Origin: an uncultured Oscillospiraceae bacterium
Lineage (GTDB): Bacteria > Bacillota > Clostridia > Oscillospirales > Oscillospiraceae
Direction: 5' to 3'
Length of the DNA stretch: 64,000 bases
Assembly (NCBI GenBank): GCA_910585265.1
Contig: CAJUCA010000008.1
Location: 13,730-77,729 of the forward strand
The position numbers and the translations under genes were made by a program. Positions 1 to 5,698 of the stretch are shown one piece after another. The notes below the pieces were generated by a model. That model did not search any database. It had not been told where the DNA came from and saw only the letters and a program-made list of their open reading frames with translations. Numbering within the stretch: position 1 is the stretch's first letter; each line of letters begins with the position of its first letter.

Positions 1-315
1 CTCCTCGGTGGGGTGGGAAAGGGCCTGGGCGGCGTCCACCAGGGCGTCCAGACAGCGCAGGGAGCGGGCAATGAAGCGGAGGCAGATCACGAAGCCCCCC
101 GCCGCCGTCACCAGCAGGTAGAGCGGGGCCACATTCAGGTGGGCCCAGCTGACGAAGCGGTAGAGCACTCCGGTGCCGTCCCAGCTGGAGGCGGCGGCGA
201 TGTAGTAGCACAGCACCGCCACCGCCGCCGTCCACAAGGCCCAGGCCAGCAGGGACAGGAGGCAGCGCGTCCAGAGCTGGCGGGACAGGCGGCTGTTGTA
301 ATTGGAGTTATTCAA
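1..315 (-). CDS. Sensor histidine kinase, N-terminal part (VanS-like), cut by window edge
   Basis: The frame runs off the left edge of the window, so only about 105 N-terminal residues are visible. Two hydrophobic segments (about residues 13-35 and 60-80) with a short extracytoplasmic loop between them suggest a membrane sensor; the charged segment after the second helix looks like the start of a HAMP or linker region. No catalytic His or ATP-binding motif lies inside the window. The only usable start is a TTG at 313-315, which overlaps the last codons of the response regulator by 8 bp, the tight coupling normal for two-component operons. The kinase identity rests on this position and the membrane topology, not on catalytic motifs. 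Confidence 0.7.
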   Translation of the reverse strand, partial: MNNSNYNSRLSRQLWTRCLLSLLAWALWTAAVAVLCYYIAAASSWDGTGVLYRFVSWAHLNVAPLYLLVTAAGGFVICLRFIARSLRCLDALVDAAQALSHPTEE

Positions 316-1000
316 TGGTGTAGCCCACCCCCCACACGGTTTTGATGAAACGGGGCTTCCGGCGTGGCTCGCGAAGCTTTTCCCGCAGCCGGGCGATGTG
401 GCTCATGACGGTGTTGTTGCTGTCCAGGTACGGCTCTCCCCAGACGGACTCGAACAGCTCCTCGCTGGATACCACCCGGCCCCGGTTTTGGCACAGGTGC
501 CAGAGGATGGAAAATTCCAGCGGGGTGAGGGGGATTTCCTCCCCGAACAGGGTGCAGCGGTGGGCGGACAGGGAGATTTGCAGGCCCCGGAGGTCGTATT
601 CCTCCGGCTGGGCGGGGGCGGCTCCCTGGTTGTAGCGTGTGTACCGGCGGAGCTGGGTTTTTACCCGGGCCACCAGCTCCAGGGGGTTGAAGGGCTTGGT
701 GATGTAGTCGTCCGCCCCCAGGGTGAGGCCGGTGATCTTGTCCAGGTCCTCTCCCCGCGCGGTGAGCATGAGGATGGGGAACAGGTGCTGTTCCCGGATG
801 CGGCGGCACAGGGTAAAGCCGTCCAGGTCGGGGAGCATCACATCCAGGATGGCCAGATCCGGGGGCGCGGCGTTCACGGACGCCAGGGCGTCTGCGGCGT
901 TGTGGAATTTGTGGACGGTGAAGCCCTCGCCCTGGAGGTAGACCTCCACCAGATCGGCGATGGCGGTTTCGTCGTCCACCACAAGGATGCGCTGGGACAT
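308..1000 (-). CDS. OmpR/PhoB-family response regulator, VanR-like
   Basis: A 230-residue response regulator. The receiver domain (about 1-120) shows the acidic pair near residues 9-10, the phospho-acceptor Asp53 in ILDVMLPD and the conserved Lys in ITKPF. The C-terminal winged-helix domain (about 130-230) ends in the VWGVGYTIE motif typical of this family. The ATG at 998-1000 has a GGGAGGAGG Shine-Dalgarno sequence; a longer frame upstream is ignored because it runs through the promoter. The partner kinase overlaps its 3' end. The sequence pattern is closest to the VanR type of clostridia, which often has no link to vancomycin resistance, and no van ligase genes are seen here. Confidence 0.93.
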   Translation of the reverse strand: MSQRILVVDDETAIADLVEVYLQGEGFTVHKFHNAADALASVNAAPPDLAILDVMLPDLDGFTLCRRIREQHLFPILMLTARGEDLDKITGLTLGADDYITKPFNPLELVARVKTQLRRYTRYNQGAAPAQPEEYDLRGLQISLSAHRCTLFGEEIPLTPLEFSILWHLCQNRGRVVSSEELFESVWGEPYLDSNNTVMSHIARLREKLREPRRKPRFIKTVWGVGYTIE

Positions 1001-1044
1001 GGCGGAGCACCTCCTCCCGGAAAATACGTGGGGCAGATGGGGGT

Positions 1045-1073
1045 ATTGTAGCACAAATGGGCGGTTTCGGCAA
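1045..1073 (-). promoter_or_regulatory. Sigma-A promoter of the two-component operon
   Basis: On the minus strand TTGCCG (1068-1073) and TACAAT (1045-1050) are separated by 17 bp and lie about 45 bp upstream of the response regulator start. It points away from the SLH gene that begins at 1167. Confidence 0.7.
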
Positions 1074-1085
1074 CCGTACCGGGGA

Positions 1086-1111
1086 GAGAGGATGGCCCAT
1101 CCCCTCTTTTT
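1086..1111 (+). promoter_or_regulatory. Terminator-like hairpin in the SLH leader
   Basis: GAGAGGATG and CATCCCCTC pair around a GCC loop with one mismatch and are followed by five Ts. It lies 55 bp before the start codon, so it could be an attenuator or the end of a read-through transcript. The same element sits at 8724-8749 on the minus strand. Confidence 0.55.
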
Positions 1112-1127
1112 CGCGTCAAAAAGTTCT

Positions 1128-1156
1128 CTCCTCAACGGCAAAAATATTTGAGGAGG
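1128..1156 (+). promoter_or_regulatory. Hairpin sequestering the SLH Shine-Dalgarno sequence
   Basis: CTCCTCAA (1128-1135) is the perfect complement of TTGAGGAG (1148-1155), with a 12-nt A-rich loop and one further G-U pair. The right arm contains most of the AGGAGG Shine-Dalgarno sequence (1151-1156) of the gene starting at 1167. The arrangement is identical in the copy at 8680-8707, and its right arm is visible at the right edge of the window. Confidence 0.6.
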
Positions 1157-1166
1157 AAACAATCCA

Positions 1167-4100
1167 ATGAGAAATTTGAAGAAGTTTCTCGCGCTGGTCC
1201 TTGCGATGATGATGACCCTGAGCCTCATGGTCACCGTCAACGCCAGCAGCTTCAAGGATGACGATGACATCACCAAGGTCTATGCTGAAGCCATCGACGT
1301 CCTGACCGAGCTGGGCGTCGTCAAGGGCTACGGCGAGGACGACCCCAACGAGGGCAAATTCCTGCCCAAGAACAACATCACCCGGGCCGAGGTGGCCGCT
1401 ATCATGTACCGCATCGTCACCGGCGATGTGAACGATGCCAACGTCCACCTGTACAAGTACGACAGCGAGTTCACCGATGTGAATTCCGACAACTGGTTCG
1501 CCCCCTATGTGAACTTCTGCGCCAACAACGAGCTGGTCAAGGGCCGGGGCAACGGCAAGTTCGACCCCAAGGCCAACATCACCGGCTATGAGGCCCTGGT
1601 GATGATCCTGCGGGCCATCGGCTACAACAACCCCAGCGAGTTCACCAATCCCTCCACCTGGAGGACCAAGGCCTCCGGCTACGGCATGAAGCATGGCCTG
1701 ACCGAGAACATCCAGGAGGGTTCCCTGGGCGCGTTCGCCACCCGTGAGGTGGTGGCCGAGATCATGTTCAAGGGCCTGCTGGCTCCCATGCAGAACTACA
1801 GCATCCTGACCAACTACACCACCGACCTGCTGGTGGACGCCAGCGAGGTGAACTCTGCTGGTAACATCATCTATAAGACCGATGTTCCCAACACCCTGAT
1901 GTACCAGACCTTCAAGATCGTGGGCAAGAGCAGCGACCTGACCTTCGACAAGTTCGGCCGTCCCACCGTCATGTGGGTGAAGGATAAGGCTGGCGATACC
2001 GTGGAAAACGGCGGCAAGTACATTCTGAACGCCGATAAGGGTGCTAATGCCACGGTGGCTACCACCGAGGGCGCGGATGAGGCGAAGGTTTCCCTGAACA
2101 TGACCCCCGTCAGGACCTACACTGACGCCGTGACCGAGTGCCAGCTCACCAAGGATGTGAACGGCGATAAGTCCATCCCCTGGGGTGCTATCGTTGAGGT
2201 GCTCAACGGCAACCAGACCGCTCCTACCACCGATGCGGGGAACACCCTCACCGGTGTTGCGAAGGATAGCCTGGACAAGCGCACCGACGCAAAGCTGGAC
2301 GCCCTGCACACCACCACCAAGTATATTGGCGCTACCGGCCGTACCACCGAGATCTACAAGCTGGATCAGCAGGTGTACATTAAAAAGGCCGATGGTACGA
2401 TCGATACCAAAACGAACTATGATGCCGCACCGGCTAACTACACCACCTCCAACCTGTGGGTGTTCGTATACATCGACACCTTCCTGGGCCAGGTGGTTGA
2501 CACCACCCCCGCCATTAAGGACTCCGCCAGCCACGTCATTAAGGCGGCCACCGCCACCGTGCATCTGGGCAATAATGGCGGCGACGAGCTGGTGGAAGTG
2601 ATCCTGGAGACCGAGAGCTACACCAAGGGCGACCTGATCCTGGTGCAGACCTACGGCGGCGGCTATGCCACCGCGATCGACACGCTGGACGACGTGGACA
2701 GCCCCGCTAAGGCCCCTCTGGCCCCTGCGGACGTGCCCAATTTCGCCACCCAGTTTGAGGATACCACTGACGGCGTCTTGGCCGTGGTGGCGGACGTGAA
2801 GCCCACCACCCAGCGCGTGACCGTGAAGGCCACCGTGGGCGCGCAGGATGCCAAGATGGGCATCATCGGCACCGACGGCAAGACCTATATGGCCAGCAAC
2901 ACCTTCCTGGCGGGCCGTGTGACCGGTGCTGACAACAAGACCGTGCTGGACGAGTGGTACAAGGATTCCAACGTGCTGGGCAGTGCCGATGGCAACAAGG
3001 GCCTGACCAACAACATGATTGGCAAGACCTTCGACCTGGTGCTGGATCAGCACGGCTACATTGTGGGCCTGAAGCAGGTGCTCACCTCCAACTCCAGCGT
3101 GGGCGTGATCACTGGCGTGGATTCCAAGCGGATCGGCACTGGTAAGTACCTGTCTGAGATCGAGGCCTTCATGACTGACGGCACCACTCAGACCTTCTGC
3201 GTGCCCAAGATCGTGAAGAAGTCCGATGGTGCAGTTCAGACCCTGTCCGCTTCCGTGGATCCCGACACCACCGACCTGGCTTACACCTTCTTCTCCTCCG
3301 CTTCCGAGGCCGAGGGCGTTTGGGACAATGGCGATAATATGTACGGCTCCCAGATCGGCGTGGGCTCCCTGGTGAAGTTCGCCAACGTCACCGTGGGCGG
3401 TGAGAGCTACTGGAAGATCGACGACTATGACCAGTATAAGGATGCCGTTGGCGATGACAAGTACGCTACCATCAAGGCGGCTGGTGCTGTGACGCATACC
3501 GGCACACTGTCTACTTCCGTGGGCACTCTGAAGGCCTCCGACGTTAACGGCAATCTGGTGGAGACCGGCAAAACCGACACCCTGTTCGGCAACACCCGTA
3601 CCACCAAGATGCTGGACGACAATTCCGTGGTGTTTGTCACCGAGTATGACTACCGCTACAACGCGGGCGACGAGAACGAGGGCGGCAACACCGACATGAG
3701 CTACAAGGTCTACAACGGCTTCAAGAACATCCCCACCATCGAGGCCGCCACTGGCAATGTCGTCTACCAGCGTCTGGACAAGAACCCCGAGTACTTCCTC
3801 ATCGGCAAGACCGACGAGTGCAAGGACTACATCATCAAGGATCAGGCCAAGATCACTGTGGACGAGTCCTACCTGCTGCTGAGCCGCGGCGCGACCTACG
3901 ATGAGTACTCCGAGTACAACGTGCTGAAGAACGGCGAGCTGACCACCCTGAAGGTGGCTAACGGCAACGACGCGGTGAACGCGGACATCGAGGCCACCCT
4001 GACTGGCGTGGCCAACACCGGGAACCAGCTGATCATTGTCACCGGCCGCAACGCCAAGGGCTACGTCACCAGCGTGATCGATGCCTATACTATTGGTCAG

Positions 4101-4502
4101 AGCGGTACTAATGCCCAGAAGAACCTGCTGATGGAGAACGGTATGCTCAAGAATGGCGGCGATGTTGATACCGCGTCTGATTACCTGGTGCAGATCGCGC
4201 CCGATTCCCCTGCCGCCGCAGGGAATGCCGCCACCGTGCGCAAGTACGGCGAGAGCGTGCTCCAGATCGTTGGCAACGCCAACGGCTTCCTGACCATCGC
4301 CGAGGGCTGCAAGGTGGTTCTGGTCAACCGCGACCTGGGCACCACCTATGACATCAGCCTGAACGAGGCCATCCGTTACTCCAACGGCGTGGACGGGGCG
4401 AGTGCGGACTCCACCCTGAAATCCCACGGCATGGTGTTCGAGCTGAACGAGTACGGCTATGTCTGTGCCCTGTACGTCATCGACGATTGGGAGACCACCT
4501 AA
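1167..4502 (+). CDS. Large secreted SLH-domain surface protein, paralogue 1
   Basis: An 1111-residue protein with a classic signal peptide (residues 1-26, cleavage expected after VNA). Two clear S-layer-homology repeats follow (about 35-85 with ITRAEVAAIMYRI, and about 100-150 with FDPKANITGYEALVMILRAIGY) and a weaker third repeat near 170-210. SLH domains anchor proteins to pyruvylated secondary cell-wall polymer. The remaining 900 residues are rich in Thr, Asp, Val and Gly, look beta-structured and match no enzyme family I recognise. It is a paralogue of the genes ending at 5699 and 60720; the C-terminus (EYGYV) resembles that of the third copy. An abundant S-layer-like or adhesin role is inferred. 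The long open frame on the opposite strand is a codon-bias shadow. Confidence 0.93.
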   Translation: MRNLKKFLALVLAMMMTLSLMVTVNASSFKDDDDITKVYAEAIDVLTELGVVKGYGEDDPNEGKFLPKNNITRAEVAAIMYRIVTGDVNDANVHLYKYDSEFTDVNSDNWFAPYVNFCANNELVKGRGNGKFDPKANITGYEALVMILRAIGYNNPSEFTNPSTWRTKASGYGMKHGLTENIQEGSLGAFATREVVAEIMFKGLLAPMQNYSILTNYTTDLLVDASEVNSAGNIIYKTDVPNTLMYQTFKIVGKSSDLTFDKFGRPTVMWVKDKAGDTVENGGKYILNADKGANATVATTEGADEAKVSLNMTPVRTYTDAVTECQLTKDVNGDKSIPWGAIVEVLNGNQTAPTTDAGNTLTGVAKDSLDKRTDAKLDALHTTTKYIGATGRTTEIYKLDQQVYIKKADGTIDTKTNYDAAPANYTTSNLWVFVYIDTFLGQVVDTTPAIKDSASHVIKAATATVHLGNNGGDELVEVILETESYTKGDLILVQTYGGGYATAIDTLDDVDSPAKAPLAPADVPNFATQFEDTTDGVLAVVADVKPTTQRVTVKATVGAQDAKMGIIGTDGKTYMASNTFLAGRVTGADNKTVLDEWYKDSNVLGSADGNKGLTNNMIGKTFDLVLDQHGYIVGLKQVLTSNSSVGVITGVDSKRIGTGKYLSEIEAFMTDGTTQTFCVPKIVKKSDGAVQTLSASVDPDTTDLAYTFFSSASEAEGVWDNGDNMYGSQIGVGSLVKFANVTVGGESYWKIDDYDQYKDAVGDDKYATIKAAGAVTHTGTLSTSVGTLKASDVNGNLVETGKTDTLFGNTRTTKMLDDNSVVFVTEYDYRYNAGDENEGGNTDMSYKVYNGFKNIPTIEAATGNVVYQRLDKNPEYFLIGKTDECKDYIIKDQAKITVDESYLLLSRGATYDEYSEYNVLKNGELTTLKVANGNDAVNADIEATLTGVANTGNQLIIVTGRNAKGYVTSVIDAYTIGQSGTNAQKNLLMENGMLKNGGDVDTASDYLVQIAPDSPAAAGNAATVRKYGESVLQIVGNANGFLTIAEGCKVVLVNRDLGTTYDISLNEAIRYSNGVDGASADSTLKSHGMVFELNEYGYVCALYVIDDWETT

Positions 4503-4530
4503 TCCTTCGCTGACTGACAAAACGGCATAA

Positions 4531-4566
4531 AAAAATCCCCCCGGCCTTTTGGCCGGGGGGATTTTT
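4531..4566. terminator. Bidirectional rho-independent terminator
   Basis: AAAAATCCCCCCGGCC, loop TTTT, and the exact complement ending in five Ts. It serves the SLH gene from the left and the small tip gene from the right. Confidence 0.95.
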
Positions 4567-4571
4567 CGCGC

Positions 4572-4982
4572 TCAGGTTTTGGGGATGTCCTTGACAGTCC
4601 AGCCGCCCAGGAACGCCAGGTAACAGTAATGGTTGTTGCCGCCGAGCAGCCTGCCGCCTGTCTGGAAGCCATTTTCCACGATTTGCAGATCGACACTATT
4701 TTGGCTGATGGTGGTGTTGTCCCCGGTCACGAAGCCCATGCGGACGTTTTCTGATCCTATGCCCGTGACCATCACCGCCAGGGGACGCTCCCCCAGATCG
4801 ATGATCTTCTGCCCGCTTTCGTACCGCCCCATAACCAGGCGGCAGTTCTCCAGCGAGACGACCCGCTGGGATACGTCGGCGAGGGTGGCGTCCAGGGTGC
4901 TGGCGTTCTCGTTCAGGGGTGCGGGGGAGAGGGGATCGCTGGTCTCGATGAGGTTGAGCTTCAAATTTTGTGTGTGTTGCAT
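4572..4982 (-). CDS. Small tail-fibre-like tip protein 1
   Basis: A 136-residue protein with no signal peptide and no membrane segment. The N-terminus (NLKLNLIETSDPLSPAPLNENASTLD) has the pattern Y/LKLN-x-DP-LNEN-x-L found at the start of many Firmicute phage tail-fibre proteins; a short coiled-coil-like stretch follows. The C-terminal half shares with its two paralogues a G-x-Y/F-x-G start, an LG-x-x-P-x-AV-x-V motif, a VENGFQ motif and a YLAF end, here extended by eleven residues. The ATG at 4982 is preferred over the TTG at 4994 because AAGGAG abuts the latter. It faces the SLH gene tail to tail. Receptor- or glycan-binding is only a guess from the phage analogy. Confidence 0.8.
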   Translation of the reverse strand: MQHTQNLKLNLIETSDPLSPAPLNENASTLDATLADVSQRVVSLENCRLVMGRYESGQKIIDLGERPLAVMVTGIGSENVRMGFVTGDNTTISQNSVDLQIVENGFQTGGRLLGGNNHYCYLAFLGGWTVKDIPKT

Positions 4983-5198
4983 AGCTTTTATCAACTCCTT
5001 CGCCGCTGGATAAACGGGGGCGGGAGTTGCCCAATCCGGGGCAACTATGGGGCGAAAAAATTTCCCGGGACAGTTTTGAGACGGCGGGCGTACAACGTTG
5101 CCTTTTTACCCAAATCCGCGGTTTTTCCCGCCATTGTTGCCCCGAACCGTACACCTCCGCCCCGTTTCTAACCAGCCCCGAAGGGAGTGGTAGAAGAA
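4983..5198. promoter_or_regulatory. Divergent control region between two tip genes
   Basis: This 216-bp gap must hold the promoters for both flanking tip genes, but I see no strong sigma-A match. It contains an 8-bp inverted repeat (AGTTGCCC at 5025-5032, GGGCAACT at 5039-5046) in the leader of tip gene 1 and a TACAACGTTGCC motif (5091-5102). The same motif, reversed, lies upstream of tip gene 3 at 60098-60109. Both tip leaders share a GTTGCCCCGGA-like block and a CCGCCCCGTTT block. Confidence 0.5.
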
Positions 5199-5276
5199 AT
5201 GCAACAAACCGAAACGTACAAGCTCAACAAGCCCGGGATCGATGATCCCCTCGCCATCGCGCCGCTGAACGAGAAC
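5134..5276. repeat. Tip-gene 5' module, copy 2
   Basis: These 143 bp match 60163-60305 at 137 positions. They cover about 65 bp of untranslated leader, the start codon and the first 26 codons of the tip gene. Similarity stops inside the coding region, where the two proteins diverge. Confidence 0.9.
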
Positions 5277-5630
5277 GCGGACGCCCTGGAACGGGAGCTG
5301 ACCCGGGTGGACACGGAAAAAGCCGCGCTGGACGCCCGGGTCACCGTGCTGGAGGCGGACAAGGTAAGGCTGATCCTCGGCTCCTATGTCGGTAGCGGAA
5401 AAAACGACAAAGAAACCCAGAATGTCCAGCTCGGCACTACCCCCAAGGCCGTCTTTTTCCCGAACGGCGGAAGAAGCCCGTACATGATTGTTCCTGGAAC
5501 CCCCATATTTGATAGTTACTGTAATATGAACATCGCGGAGATCGTGGAAGGCGGTTTCCAGGTCGTCCGAGACAGACACTCGGACTTCAACATCAATGGT
5601 ACCACCTATCATTTTCTCGCGCTGGTATGA
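5199..5630 (+). CDS. Small tail-fibre-like tip protein 2
   Basis: A 143-residue protein of the same family as its neighbours at 4572 and 60228. Residues 1-27 are almost the same as in the third copy (MQQTETYKLNKPGIDDP, then LNEN). A heptad-like Leu/Val stretch (about 28-60) and a divergent C-terminal domain follow, with the family marks LGTTPKAV, EGGFQVV and the ending YHFLALV. The ATG at 5199 sits 11 bp after GAAGGGAG; the GTG at 5187 overlaps that ribosome binding site and is rejected. No export signal is present, so how it would reach the surface, if it does, is open. It converges on the second SLH gene across a terminator. Confidence 0.82.
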   Translation: MQQTETYKLNKPGIDDPLAIAPLNENADALERELTRVDTEKAALDARVTVLEADKVRLILGSYVGSGKNDKETQNVQLGTTPKAVFFPNGGRSPYMIVPGTPIFDSYCNMNIAEIVEGGFQVVRDRHSDFNINGTTYHFLALV

Positions 5631-5636
5631 GCAGCA

Positions 5637-5669
5637 AAAGGCCCCCCGGAGTTCCGGGGGGCCTCTTTT
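5637..5669. terminator. Bidirectional rho-independent terminator
   Basis: AAAAGGCCCCCCGGA, loop GTT, and its complement followed by TCTTTT. It lies between tip gene 2 and the 3' end of the second SLH gene. Confidence 0.93.
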
Positions 5670-5698
5670 GATGCTCAGGTTACGCGTGTGTGATTAGC

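Larger units (their letters stand above)
1086..1219. repeat. SLH 5' module, copy 1 (leader plus signal-peptide coding)
   Basis: These 134 bp are identical, base for base, to the reverse complement of 8616-8749, and the part present at the right edge of the window (63902-64000) is nearly identical too. The module covers the untranslated leader and the first 53 bp of the coding region. Similarity drops at once outside it on the upstream side and within a few codons after the signal peptide on the downstream side. Confidence 0.95.

Noticed and set aside
1000..1166. Known riboswitch class in the SLH leader
   Set aside because: The two hairpins do not match any riboswitch consensus I know; they are reported as leader structures only.
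1116..4520. Very long open frame on the minus strand opposite the first SLH gene (and similar ones at 5690-8719 plus)
   Set aside because: It is produced by the codon bias of the GC-rich SLH genes, has a His/Gly/Val-rich composition without domains, and lacks a ribosome binding site. The SLH frames have signal peptides and SLH repeats.
4572..5630. Prophage remnant around the tail-fibre-like genes
   Set aside because: No capsid, portal, terminase, integrase or lysis gene is nearby; the flanking genes are host surface proteins and the same small genes recur with SLH genes elsewhere.
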